From assembly GCF_017815515.1 (NCBI RefSeq), contig NZ_CP072611.1:744001-808000 (forward strand): a stretch of DNA of 64,000 nt. The letters run 5' to 3'. Source of the DNA: Aureimonas populi. GTDB taxonomy: Bacteria; Pseudomonadota; Alphaproteobacteria; Rhizobiales; Rhizobiaceae. Positions 50,513 to 59,469 of the stretch are shown one piece after another. The notes below the pieces were generated by a model. The model made no database searches. It was not told the origin of the DNA and saw only the letters and a program-made list of their open reading frames with translations. Position numbers and translations under genes: made by a program. Each line of letters starts with the position of its first letter. Position 1 is the stretch's first letter.

Positions 50513-52072
50513 TCATGAGAACGCGGGAATCCTGCTTCGAACCATCTGCGCGCCGTCCAGAATGACAGCGCGTCCGGGCGCGAAGAGGAGCGCGAAGGCC
50601 GAAACCGACGCATAGGCCAGCACCCCGCAAGCCAGGAGAGCGACGAGCGGGCTGTCCGGCAGATAGGGCCGCGCCAGCCAGAGCAGGCCGACCGCGAGAT
50701 GGGCCCCGACCACGAAGGGAAAGGCCACGCGAACCATGTCCGCCGCCCGGACCGGGCCGGACCTGCCGAGATAGAGCCAGAGAAGCGGTGTCCTGAGATA
50801 CTCGCTCACGGCGTAGGCGGCGGCCATGCCGAAGGCGCCGTAGGGAAGGCCGACGGCGAAGGCCGCGACCGAGGTGAGGGCCGAGAAGATGCCCCAGCGC
50901 ATGAACTCGCCCGAACGCCCCTGGCTGATGAAAAGCCAGCCGGACGGGTTGTTCAGCGGCTGCATGAGGCCGGCAAAGCCGAGTGCCTGGAAGATTCCCG
51001 CGCTCGCCCGCCATTGCTCGCCCAGGGCGAAGGGAATCAGGAGGTCGGCCGTGGCGATGGCGAAGGCGACACCCGGCAGCGCCACGAGAAGAAGGATGGG
51101 CGCCACGCGCAGATAGGCGTGCCTGTAGCGCTCCGGCTCATCCGTCAGGCGCGAGAGCGCCGGGACCATGACCTTCGACAGCGGATTGGTGATCTGCTGG
51201 AGGGGGAAGAGGAGGAGCTTGTAGGCCCGGTCGTAGAGCCCCAGTTCCTGATTGCCCCAGTAGCGGCCGATGAGGACGTTATCGAGATTGCGAGCGAAGA
51301 AATTGGCGAAGTTGAAGCCGGTGATGCCGGCCCCGAAATTGAGAAGGCTCCCGCCGCCTTCCACCCATCTGGGCAGGCCCGGCCGCCAGCGCGAACCGGC
51401 CCAGAGCCCGATGCAGGTGCACAGGGCGGTGGCGAGGCCGCCCGCATAGAGCGCCCAGTAGGTCCTGTCCGCCAGTGCCCAGACGATGGAGACGGCCAGG
51501 CCCGCGCAGGCCGCGAAGCTCTCCAGAATGGCGACCTTGCCGAACTCCATCCGGCGGCTGAGAAGCGCGTAATGCTGCGCCCCCGCCCCGTAGACGAGGA
51601 TCTGCAGGCCCATCGCCGCGACGAGGACGCCGGCCTGGGGCTCCGCATAGAACCCCGCGACCGCCGGCGCCACCAGCACCAGGAGCCCCGCAAGGAGGGC
51701 GCTGACGCCGATATTGACCCAGAAGAGGCAGTTGACCTCCTCATGGGTGATTCCCTTCTTCTGGATCGTCGCCTGCGTCAGGCCGAGGTCCTGGAACAGG
51801 GCGACGAAGGCCAGCACCGGCGCGGCCATGGCCACGATGCCGAAATCATGCGGCAGGAGCAGGCGCGAGAGGACGATGACGGACGCGATCTGGCACGCGA
51901 GCTTCACGGCCTGCGCCACGCCGGTCACCGCCGCGCCGCGCCCTACCGATCTCGCAAGGGATCCGGGAAGCGGATCGAACCGTGTGGTGTTCCCGCCGAT
52001 GGCTTCGGTTCCCTCGAAATCGCATCCTTCGCAGCCCCTTCGGTCCGGGCGGCGAACGGCTTCTGCCGTCAA
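50513..52072 (-). CDS. exoT: Polysaccharide flippase of the MOP/Wzx family (ExoT-like)
   Basis: 519 residues with 12-14 hydrophobic helices after a 40-residue cytosolic start. Wzx features: SRLLLPHDFGIVAMAAPVLA, FQDLGLTQATIQKKGITHEE, FNFANFFARNLDNVLIGRYW and LFPLQQITNPLSKVMVPALS. It moves undecaprenyl-linked repeat units to the outer face for ExoQ. The longest frame starts at a TTG (52072), with only a weak purine stretch before it; the true start is uncertain within the first 40 codons. Divergent from ugd. Confidence 0.88.
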   Translation of the reverse strand: MTAEAVRRPDRRGCEGCDFEGTEAIGGNTTRFDPLPGSLARSVGRGAAVTGVAQAVKLACQIASVIVLSRLLLPHDFGIVAMAAPVLAFVALFQDLGLTQATIQKKGITHEEVNCLFWVNIGVSALLAGLLVLVAPAVAGFYAEPQAGVLVAAMGLQILVYGAGAQHYALLSRRMEFGKVAILESFAACAGLAVSIVWALADRTYWALYAGGLATALCTCIGLWAGSRWRPGLPRWVEGGGSLLNFGAGITGFNFANFFARNLDNVLIGRYWGNQELGLYDRAYKLLLFPLQQITNPLSKVMVPALSRLTDEPERYRHAYLRVAPILLLVALPGVAFAIATADLLIPFALGEQWRASAGIFQALGFAGLMQPLNNPSGWLFISQGRSGEFMRWGIFSALTSVAAFAVGLPYGAFGMAAAYAVSEYLRTPLLWLYLGRSGPVRAADMVRVAFPFVVGAHLAVGLLWLARPYLPDSPLVALLACGVLAYASVSAFALLFAPGRAVILDGAQMVRSRIPAFS

Positions 52073-52384
52073 ACTCTCGAGTTCGGGAAGCTACGCGGAA
52101 AAATGTGGCCGCGCAGCAAAAAGTTGCGTTGCAAAAAAAGAAGTGTGAAATCAGCGCTTGGCAGTGGAACACGGCGTCCGTCAGGAACACGATGATGGCG
52201 GCACAGGCGAGCGCCCCCTCCCTCGCGGGGCCAGCCCATCGTACAGGGCTGGCGACGCCCGGCGAGGGTAAATTCGCCGGAATCGTCCTGCAGATCGCTG
52301 CGCGGAGGCGACTTGGCCCCCTCGCCCGGATACAATTCACGAAGGCCGCTCAAGGCCTCGAAACGACAAGGTTGGAGCGTCTCA
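52073..52384. other. Divergent exoT/ugd promoter region
   Basis: 312 bases without a gene. It contains an A-rich block (52110-52145) with GTTGCGTTGCAA at 52123-52134, the same 12-base word found at 35096-35107 upstream of the exoL-like gene. The ugd ribosome site GGAG lies at the right end. Confidence 0.45.
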
Positions 52385-53554
52385 ATGACAAGGATCGCGG
52401 TCGCTGGAATCGGATATGTCGGACTCTCGAATGCGATCCTGCTGGCCCAGCACAACGAGGTCGTCGCCTATGATATCTCCCCGGAGCGCGTGGCGCAGAT
52501 CAACGATCGCATATCGCCCCTGATCGACCCGCAGATCGAGGAGTACCTGCGCGACAAGCCACTGAAGCTGAAGGCGACGACGGACAAGGCTCAGGCCTTC
52601 CAGGACGCCGACTTCATCATCGTGGCGACGCCCACCAATTACGATCCCGAGAGCAATTATTTCGACACGAGCAGCGTCGAGGCCGTCATCAAGGACGCGC
52701 GCGGCGTCAACCGGACGGCCACGATCGTCATCAAGTCGACCGTTCCGGTGGGCTACACGAAGGGGCTGAACGCGGAACTGGGCGATCCGGACATCATCTT
52801 CTCGCCGGAATTCCTGCGCGAGGGCAAGGCGCTCTACGACAACCTCCATCCCTCCCGCATCGTGGTCGGCGCCGATACCCCCAGGGCGCGCGAATTCGCG
52901 AACCTCCTGCAGGAGGGCGCGATCAAGGAGGACGTTTCGGTGCTCTTCACCGGGCCCGGCGAAGCCGAGGCGATCAAGCTGTTCGCCAATACCTACCTCG
53001 CCATGCGCGTGGCCTATTTCAACGAGCTCGATTCCTATGCCGTGACGCACGGCATCGACACGCGCCAGATCATCGAGGGCGTCGGCCTGGATCCGCGCAT
53101 CGGCAAGCACTACAACAACCCTTCCTTCGGCTATGGCGGCTATTGCCTGCCGAAGGACAGCAAACAGCTTCTGGCCAATTTCCGCGAGGTTCCGCAGAAC
53201 CTCATCCAGGCGATCGTGGACGCCAATACGACGCGCAAGGATTTCCTGGCCGCCGACATCGTCGTCCGCAATCCCAATGTCGTCGGCGTCCATCGCCTCG
53301 CGATGAAGAAGGATTCCGACAATTTCCGCGCCTCCTCCATCCAGGGCATCATGAAGCGCCTGAAGGCCAAGGGCATCGAGGTCATCATCTACGAGCCCTC
53401 CTACGAGGGAACGGAGTTCTTCCGGTCCGAGATCGTCCGCGATCTCGACGAGTTCAAGCGCCGGGCCGACATCATCGTGGCCAACCGCTATTCGCCCGAG
53501 CTGGAGGATGTGCGGGCGAAGATCTACACCCGCGATATCTTCGGTACCGACTGA
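52385..53554 (+). CDS. ugd: UDP-glucose 6-dehydrogenase
   Basis: 389 residues, the size of E. coli Ugd. NAD-binding start [53 protein letters not shown], and catalytic Cys in [15 protein letters not shown]. It oxidises UDP-glucose to UDP-glucuronate, pointing to a uronic acid in the local polysaccharide. The ATG at 52385 has GGAG 8 bases upstream. Glu/Lys-rich middle segments are normal for the short-form enzyme. UDP-N-acetylsugar dehydrogenases share the fold but are usually longer. Confidence 0.92.
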   Translation: MTRIAVAGIGYVGLSNAILLAQHNEVVAYDISPERVAQINDRISPLIDPQIEEYLRDKPLKLKATTDKAQAFQDADFIIVATPTNYDPESNYFDTSSVEAVIKDARGVNRTATIVIKSTVPVGYTKGLNAELGDPDIIFSPEFLREGKALYDNLHPSRIVVGADTPRAREFANLLQEGAIKEDVSVLFTGPGEAEAIKLFANTYLAMRVAYFNELDSYAVTHGIDTRQIIEGVGLDPRIGKHYNNPSFGYGGYCLPKDSKQLLANFREVPQNLIQAIVDANTTRKDFLAADIVVRNPNVVGVHRLAMKKDSDNFRASSIQGIMKRLKAKGIEVIIYEPSYEGTEFFRSEIVRDLDEFKRRADIIVANRYSPELEDVRAKIYTRDIFGTD

Positions 53555-53722
53555 GCGCCGGACCATGCGGGGCTGGAAGGGGCGGCGCCCTTCCTCCGGC
53601 CCGCCCGGCGCATGGCGGGAGCCTCGAGCCTGCGCTCTTTGGGATGCGCGCCGGATCGCCGCTGCGCAACGGCGTGGCGTGCCGCACGGGCTCCGAGGCC
53701 CGTCCTGGAGTCGTGACGGACT

Positions 53723-54532
53723 CTAGGCCGCCGCCGCAAGGGCCCGGCCGCCCATTCTGGCCGTCAGGCACCGTGCCGCCTCGGCAAGCTCCCTCTCCAC
53801 GTCGACAAGTCTGGTGCGATCGTCGATATCGAGGCGTTCCAGATAGGGGACCGTCAAGGCCGCCAGGGCATTGTGCATGGAATCCAGAACCGGGAAGCTG
53901 ACCGCCTGCACGCCCCTGTACTGCCTGCTCTCCAGCGACGCGAAGCCCTTTCGCACCACCTCCTCGAGCAGCGCCTCGAACGCCGCCCTTTCCTCTCCCG
54001 GTCGTCCGGCCATGCATTCGTCGAGCCGCGCGCGCCGCACTTCCACGGACTGGAAGGCAACGAGAACCTGGCCGGACGCCGATTGCGGCACCGCGATCTG
54101 CGCGCCGACCTGGACCGCGAAGCCGATGCCGTCGGGGGCGTCCTGCTTGGCGATGACGATCTGCTTGCCGGAGCCGAACACCGTCAGGTGGCAGGCCTGC
54201 TGAAGCCGGTCGGCGAGCCCGCGCATGAGGGGCGCGGCTTCCACGATCAGCCGCTCGGTCGGCGGGTGGCGATGCGCCAGTTCGTAGAGCTTCGTCGTCA
54301 GCGTGTAGACCTCGTCGTTGAGGGCGACGTAGTTGCGGTCCACCAGGCAGTTCAGCATCCGGTAGATCTCGCCCACGCTGCGGCCCAGCTCCCGCGCGAT
54401 CTCCCTCTGCGACAGGCCGCCTTCGCGGCAACTGAGAAGCTCCAGTATATCCAGCCCCTTCTCCAGCGCCGGAGCGGAATATGTGCGCGCGCCCGCCTCG
54501 GCGGGGCTGCCGTCCCCAACACGCTCGCTCAT
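53723..54532 (-). CDS. IclR-family transcriptional regulator
   Basis: 269 residues. N-terminal winged helix (ALEKGLDILELLSCREGGLS, QREIARELGRSVGEIYRMLN) and the IclR effector domain (LRPP-like APLMRGLADRLQQACHLTVF, GVQAVSFPVLDSMHNALAAL). The ATG at 54532 has AGGG upstream; a longer frame is not needed. It lies 102 bases after the TRAP dctM gene on the same strand and probably controls the TRAP genes and the divergent CoA-pathway operon. Confidence 0.9.
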   Translation of the reverse strand: MSERVGDGSPAEAGARTYSAPALEKGLDILELLSCREGGLSQREIARELGRSVGEIYRMLNCLVDRNYVALNDEVYTLTTKLYELAHRHPPTERLIVEAAPLMRGLADRLQQACHLTVFGSGKQIVIAKQDAPDGIGFAVQVGAQIAVPQSASGQVLVAFQSVEVRRARLDECMAGRPGEERAAFEALLEEVVRKGFASLESRQYRGVQAVSFPVLDSMHNALAALTVPYLERLDIDDRTRLVDVERELAEAARCLTARMGGRALAAAA

Positions 54533-54634
54533 GCTCGGCCCTGCCTTTCGTCGCTCTCGCGGTGAAGGATCGCCGGCCCGCCACCCCACCCCGGAGAGAG
54601 CGAGATGGGCGGCGCCGGGCTCACCGGCGCCACC

Positions 54635-56026
54635 CTACCCTCCGAGGAGATAGCTCGGAAGCCACAGGACGATCGATGGGAAGAGGATGCACAGCAGGAG
54701 CCCGAGGAGTTGCAGGCCGACAAACGGCATGCTGCCCTTGTACATGTCCTGAATGCGGATCTCCGGCGGCGCGGCCCCCTTCATGAAGAAGAGCGCCAGC
54801 CCGAAGGGCGGCGTGAGGAAGCTGGTCTGCAAATTCACCGCCACGAGGATGAGGAACCAGATGACGATCGGATTGCCGACGCCGTCCCAGGAACCGATAT
54901 GCCCCCCGAAGTCGAGCAGCGCGAGGATGGGGCCGAAGATCGGCAGGATGATCAGGGTGATCTCGACCCAGTCGAAGAAGAAGCCGAGCAGGAAGACCAT
55001 CGCCATCAGGACGAACAGGATGGACCATGGGCCGACATTCGTCTGCATGATGAAATCGACGATCAGGCTTTCGCCGCCGATGGACTTGAAGACGAAGGCA
55101 AAAGCGGTGGCGCCGACGAAGATGCCGAAGATCATGCCGCCGGTCAGCGCCGTGCGCCGGCACACGTCGAAGAAATTCGCCCATGTGAGCTGCCGGTTGA
55201 AGGCCGCCAGCAGGATCGAGCCCAGGGCGCCGACGCCGGCCGATTCGGTGGGCGTGGCCAAGCCGAACAGAATGGAGCCGAGCACGCAGAAGATCAGGAA
55301 GGTCGGCGGCACGAAGCTGCGCAGGACCATGGACCAGAAGGCCCGGCGCGAGGCGGGCCGGATGTCGTCGGACATGGGCGGGGCCAGATGAGGCATGAAG
55401 CCGCAGACGACGAGGATGTAGATGAAATAGAGCGCCGCCAGGAGGAAGCCGGGCAGGAGCGCGGCGATGAAGAGCGTGCCGGCCGGCACGGCCATCAGGT
55501 CCGCCATGATGACCAGCATGATCGAAGGCGGCACGAGGACGCCCAGCGTGCCCGATGCGGCGATGGTGCCGGTGGCCAGGGGAATATTGTAGTTCGCCCG
55601 CATCATCACCGGAAGCGCCATCAGCGTGATCATTACCACGGAGGCGCCGATGATGCCGGTGGTGGCGGCCATGATCGTGCCCATCAGGGTGACGGCGAGG
55701 GCAAGGCCGCCGGGAATCCTGCGGAACATCACCTGCAGCGCATGCAGCAGATCCCGCGCGGCCCCCGACTTCTCCAGCATCGTGCCCATGAAGGTGAACA
55801 TGGGGATCGCGACCAGCACCAGGCTTTCCATGGTGCCGCCGTAGATCCGCAAGGGGATGAGCGTGAGCTGGCTGAGCCGGAAGGAGCCCAGCATGTCGCC
55901 GAGCACCGCGAACATCAGCGCCACCCCGCCCAGCACGAAGGCGATCGGGTAGCCGGTGAACGCCAGCACCGCCAGCACGGCGAACATGACCAGTGGGAGA
56001 TAGGTGACGAGACTATCCATGAACAT
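54635..56026 (-). CDS. dctM: TRAP transporter large permease (DctM), second system
   Basis: 463 residues, about 12-13 helices. Hallmarks are VLVAIPMFTFMGTMLEKSG, GTIAASGTLGVLVPPSIMLV, GLATPTESAGVGALGSILLA and LQTSFLTPPFGLALFFMKG. The size and the latter motif fit the branch with larger permeases that pairs with TakP-like binding proteins. Order P-Q-M as in the first system, 83 bases from the small permease. Confidence 0.94.
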   Translation of the reverse strand: MFMDSLVTYLPLVMFAVLAVLAFTGYPIAFVLGGVALMFAVLGDMLGSFRLSQLTLIPLRIYGGTMESLVLVAIPMFTFMGTMLEKSGAARDLLHALQVMFRRIPGGLALAVTLMGTIMAATTGIIGASVVMITLMALPVMMRANYNIPLATGTIAASGTLGVLVPPSIMLVIMADLMAVPAGTLFIAALLPGFLLAALYFIYILVVCGFMPHLAPPMSDDIRPASRRAFWSMVLRSFVPPTFLIFCVLGSILFGLATPTESAGVGALGSILLAAFNRQLTWANFFDVCRRTALTGGMIFGIFVGATAFAFVFKSIGGESLIVDFIMQTNVGPWSILFVLMAMVFLLGFFFDWVEITLIILPIFGPILALLDFGGHIGSWDGVGNPIVIWFLILVAVNLQTSFLTPPFGLALFFMKGAAPPEIRIQDMYKGSMPFVGLQLLGLLLCILFPSIVLWLPSYLLGG

Positions 56027-56109
56027 CGTTCCTTGCGGGCAACCCGGCGGCTCACGGCATCCGAAGCGGGCGGCGGCGTGAGCGGGCGGCGCGGTTCAGG
56101 CCGCGAACC

Positions 56110-57129
56110 TCAGGAGGGGGTGGGTTCGGCCGGTGCCGCCGGATGAAGGTGGGAGTAGGCGTATGTGCCCGAGGCCGCCTTCAGCGAGGCCGGACCCCAG
56201 AGGAACACGATGCATCGCATCGCCACCGACATGCCGGCGAGCGCGATCAGCGAGAATCCGAGCGGCAGCATGGTCTTGATCACGAAGCGATGGTCCAGCC
56301 CGGTCTGCGCGGCCGACCTCTCGCCGATCGTGTACGAGCGCACGGCGTTCTCGATGCCGTATTTCATCACCACGTAGCAGTAGGGCACCATGAACAGGAG
56401 GCACCCGGCCAGCTCGATCATCGCCCTGGTGCGCGGCGCAAGGCCCTCGCGGACGAGTTCGATGCGCACATGCGCGTCCCGCACATAGGCGTAGCCCAGG
56501 CACAGGAGGAAGAGCGTCGCGTGCAGATGCCATTCGAGCTCCTGGACGCGCGCCGCGCTGAACATCCGGTACCACTCCGTCCGCGTGAAGGCGGGGTCGA
56601 AGCCGAGATATTTGCGCTGGATCACGTCATACATGATGGCCAGGATCAGCAGCGGCAGCAGGACGAGCGCGGAGGCCAGCCCGGTCCTCGTCAGCATGCG
56701 CGCAAGGCCGTCGCTGGCGCGCAGAAGCCGCTCGTAGCGCGCCTCGCCGCGCCCCATCCGGTACAGGAAAAGGCCGATGATCAGCGCGGTGATCGCCACC
56801 AGGAGATACGGATTGTAGGGCGCGAACGTCTCGAAATAGCCGATCAGCATTCCGGCGGCCTCGTCTCCCCGGCCCGCCGCGCGGCGCAGGGCGTTCAGCT
56901 CCCGGTCCGTGACGGTGAACGGCCCGGCGAACAGCAGCCCGAACCAGCCGAGCAGGCAGGCCGCCGCGAAGGTCGCGGGATGGGCCCGCAGGAGCGCGGC
57001 CGCCACCAGGGCGGCCAGAAGAACCGCCAGGATCGGCAGCATGACGGCCGATCCCGAAGGCAACACGACGATCGTGGCGCTCGCGGCCAGCGCGACGACG
57101 GCGGCGAGCGTGCCGGCAAGGCGAAGCAT
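56110..57129 (-). CDS. dctQ: TRAP transporter small permease (DctQ) with N-terminal membrane extension
   Basis: 339 residues, about twice the usual DctQ. The C-terminal part (about 150-339) carries the DctQ pattern: LLPLLILAIMYDVIQRKYLG, ELEWHLHATLFLLCLGYAYV and RDAHVRIELVREGLAP. The first 150 residues hold four more hydrophobic segments, including RLAGTLAAVVALAASATIVV and NPYLLVAITALIIGLFLYR. Long DctQ forms occur with TakP-type systems. The function of the extra part is unknown. Confidence 0.85.
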   Translation of the reverse strand: MLRLAGTLAAVVALAASATIVVLPSGSAVMLPILAVLLAALVAAALLRAHPATFAAACLLGWFGLLFAGPFTVTDRELNALRRAAGRGDEAAGMLIGYFETFAPYNPYLLVAITALIIGLFLYRMGRGEARYERLLRASDGLARMLTRTGLASALVLLPLLILAIMYDVIQRKYLGFDPAFTRTEWYRMFSAARVQELEWHLHATLFLLCLGYAYVRDAHVRIELVREGLAPRTRAMIELAGCLLFMVPYCYVVMKYGIENAVRSYTIGERSAAQTGLDHRFVIKTMLPLGFSLIALAGMSVAMRCIVFLWGPASLKAASGTYAYSHLHPAAPAEPTPS

Positions 57130-57196
57130 GGAACCTCCCTCAGGGTGTCGCCGCGCGCGCCAGGCTGGCGCACGGCGTTCAGAGCATTCGTCCCTT

Positions 57197-57237
57197 GCCG
57201 ATCCCCGCCGATGCCTCGCGCATCGGCGGGGATCGGC
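57197..57237 (-). promoter_or_regulatory. Perfect 18-base hairpin between TRAP dctP and dctQ genes
   Basis: GCCGATCCCCGCCGATGC, five-base loop, GCATCGGCGGGGATCGGC. It lies 37 bases after the dctP stop and 68 bases before dctQ. No T-run follows on the minus strand, so it more likely stabilises the upstream dctP transcript or attenuates readthrough than acts as a full terminator. This would favour a surplus of binding protein over permease. Confidence 0.7.
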
Positions 57238-57273
57238 CGGTTTCAGGACGGTGTTCGGCCTTGGTCTATGGGA

Positions 57274-58302
57274 TCAGCGGAGATATCCGAGCTCGCGCCA
57301 GGTGGCGTAGCCGTTGCGGAACTGCGAGTAGCTTTCGTAGACGCGCGCGAAGTCCGCGTCGCGCGCGGCCTCTTCCTCCGCCACCTCTTCCCAGGCCTGG
57401 CGCAGCGCATCGAGGATCTCGTCGGAGAACGTGCGGATATTGACGCCTTTGGACTGCAACTCGTTGAGCGCCGCCACCTGAAGCGCCTCGCCCTCGGCCA
57501 GCCCGTAGGCGATATTGGCGTCGCAGACAGTCGAGATCTTCATCTGCGTCCCCTCGTCCAGCTCCTCCCAGACATCGAGATTGACCATCAGCTCCAGGAA
57601 GGTCGCCTGCTGGTGCCAGCCGGGGAAATAGTAGTTGTTGGCGACCTGGTAGAAGCCGAGGCCCAGGTCGATCGCCGGCATGGAGAACTCAGCCGCATCC
57701 AGCGTGCCCAGCTCCAGCGCCGGAAACACATCGCCGCCCGCCAGAAGCTGCGTCGAGACGCCGAGCTTCTCCATGACCCGCGCGCCGAGCCCCAGGAAGC
57801 GCATCTTCAGGCCCTGGAAATCCTCCACCGATTCGATCGGCTCGCGGAACCAGCCGGCCGCCTCCGGGGCGATGATGCCGCAGAAGAGCGAGCGGATGTT
57901 GTGGGGCTCGTAAAGCTCGTCGAACAGCTCCTGGCCGCCGCCGAACTTGATCCAGGCCAGATACTCCCCCGCCTGCGGCCCGAACGGCACGGCGGACATC
58001 AGTTGCAGGGCCGGCACGCGCCCGGCCCAGAAGCCGGGAGTGGACCACCCGGCCTCGATGGCGCCGGTGCCGACCGCGTCGAAGACCTCCAGCGCCGGAA
58101 CGATCGAGCCCGGCTCGTGGAAGCTGACACTGATCTCCCCGTCGGTGATCTGGCCGATCTGGTCGGCGATACGGTGCGCGAGGGGGCCGAGCTGGGCCAT
58201 CGCTCCGGGATAGGTCGATTGCAGGTTCCACGTCTCCTGGGCGCCGGCGGCCCCCGCCAGCAGGACGCCGGCCATAGCGGTGGCCGCAAAAAGCTTGGTC
58301 AT
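57274..58302 (-). CDS. dctP: TRAP transporter substrate-binding protein, TakP-like
   Basis: 342 residues with a signal peptide (FAATAMAGVLLAGAAG, cleavage near AGA/Q). QETWNLQSTYPGAMAQLGPL start, GLKMRFLGLGARVMEKLGVS with the conserved ligand-binding Arg, and ALELGTLDAAEFSMPAIDLG, then YYFPGWHQQ, all typical of the TakP branch that binds 2-oxoacids and related carboxylates as a dimer. It heads the TRAP operon, divergent from the CoA-pathway genes; those genes suggest that the ligand is an acid activated by CoA transfer. Confidence 0.92.
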   Translation of the reverse strand: MTKLFAATAMAGVLLAGAAGAQETWNLQSTYPGAMAQLGPLAHRIADQIGQITDGEISVSFHEPGSIVPALEVFDAVGTGAIEAGWSTPGFWAGRVPALQLMSAVPFGPQAGEYLAWIKFGGGQELFDELYEPHNIRSLFCGIIAPEAAGWFREPIESVEDFQGLKMRFLGLGARVMEKLGVSTQLLAGGDVFPALELGTLDAAEFSMPAIDLGLGFYQVANNYYFPGWHQQATFLELMVNLDVWEELDEGTQMKISTVCDANIAYGLAEGEALQVAALNELQSKGVNIRTFSDEILDALRQAWEEVAEEEAARDADFARVYESYSQFRNGYATWRELGYLR

Positions 58303-58455
58303 GATGATCCTCCCAGATCAGGATTTCGTCCCCGCCGCCCCTGGCCGCGCAACTCGCGGACGGGCTGAACGACCCAGCCCGCGAACCCCGGCTCGCTGCG
58401 TAGACGACGAAAGCCTCCCACTCCGCCCCGTTCGGCGGATGAGGCAGGCTACCAA

Positions 58456-58489
58456 TTTCATATATGTTGTCAACGTTGCTCATATGAAA
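58456..58489. promoter_or_regulatory. Dyad operator in the divergent dctP/hydratase promoter
   Basis: TTTCATAT and ATATGAAA arms separated by 18 bases, with a smaller GTTG-T-CAAC palindrome inside (58466-58474). It is the only A/T-rich segment of the 339-base gap between the divergent genes, which otherwise holds nothing recognisable. It is a likely site for the IclR regulator encoded at the end of the TRAP operon. Confidence 0.5.
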
Positions 58490-58641
58490 CAACGATGATA
58501 GTGAAGCTGTCGTCCCGGGTGAGGAATGAACCGGGGTCGGTCCAGCCGGCGTTTCGAACGACGGCGCCGGCTCCCGGACGCCGCCACCCGCCGGCAGTCG
58601 GGAGAACTGCCGGACTATCGTCAGTTGGGGAGGAAAAGCTG

Positions 58642-59469
58642 ATGGATCGTCTCGACGCGAAGGTCGGGAAGCTGGTGCGCGAAGAGCGCTGTTCCCTCGG
58701 AACCGCCCGCCGCATCGCCGCCATGCTCGATCTGGACGATGGCTTCCTGCACTCGGGCGGACCGCTGCCGAGGGGATGGCAATTCGTCCTGCTGGCGGCC
58801 GGAACGCCGCGATCCTCCGTTCGCCGGGACGGCTTTCCCGGATTTGGCCTCGCATTCGAGGGCGAGGAGCTTGCGAGCCTCGTGATCGTCGGCCGCAAGG
58901 TGCGCTTCCATCGCGACATCACGATCGACGCCCCCATCCGCCGGGAGACCACGCTGGAGAAAGTGCGCCCGGCACAGGGCGCCTCGGGCCGCTCGGTGCT
59001 CGTCACCGTCGCCCACGAGCTGCATGACGACGCGTCCGCCACGCCGCTCCTGCGGGAAACGCAGACCTATCTCCTGCGCGAGCGCACGCGTTACGAGCCC
59101 GCGCCGCCGGCCGGGAACCCGCCAGCCTTCGAGGCCTCACACACGCCGGACGACATCCTGCTCTTCCAGTACTCGGCGCTGGGCTTCAACTCCCACAAGA
59201 TCCATATCGACAGGAGCTACGCCCGCGACGTGGAGGGCTTTCCCGATCTGGTGGTGAATGGCGGGCTTTCCACGCTGCTTCTCACCGAATTCGCCAGATG
59301 CCGGCTCGGGCTGCGGCTCGCAGGGCTGTCGGCCTCGCACCTCTCGCCGCTCTTCTGCGACCGGCCGATGCGCATTGCCTCACGCACGGAAGGCGGCGAG
59401 CTTCTTCTCGAAGCCTATGACGAGGCCGGGCGTCTCGCCGCGCGGGTCGCGGGGGAGATCGAGCCGTGA
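58642..59469 (+). CDS. MaoC/HTD2-like acyl-CoA hydratase (mesaconyl-CoA hydratase type)
   Basis: 275 residues, double hot-dog fold. The N-terminal half matches the FAS1-like dehydratase region (DGFLHSGGPLPRGWQFVLL, RKVRFHRDITIDAPIRRET). The C-terminal half has the MaoC-type active-site block LFQYSALGFNSHKIHIDRSY, then GFPDLVVNGGLSTLLL. Such proteins add or remove water on C4/C5 unsaturated acyl-CoAs, including mesaconyl-C4-CoA. The ATG at 58642 follows GGGGAGG; the longer frame upstream crosses the operator and is discarded. The stop overlaps the CoA-transferase start as GTGA, so the pair acts together: CoA activation, then hydration. Confidence 0.85.
   Translation: MDRLDAKVGKLVREERCSLGTARRIAAMLDLDDGFLHSGGPLPRGWQFVLLAAGTPRSSVRRDGFPGFGLAFEGEELASLVIVGRKVRFHRDITIDAPIRRETTLEKVRPAQGASGRSVLVTVAHELHDDASATPLLRETQTYLLRERTRYEPAPPAGNPPAFEASHTPDDILLFQYSALGFNSHKIHIDRSYARDVEGFPDLVVNGGLSTLLLTEFARCRLGLRLAGLSASHLSPLFCDRPMRIASRTEGGELLLEAYDEAGRLAARVAGEIEP

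Noticed and set aside
57197-57237. Treating the TRAP hairpin as a rho-independent terminator
   Set aside because: No T-run follows on the transcribed strand, and the downstream permease genes need readthrough.
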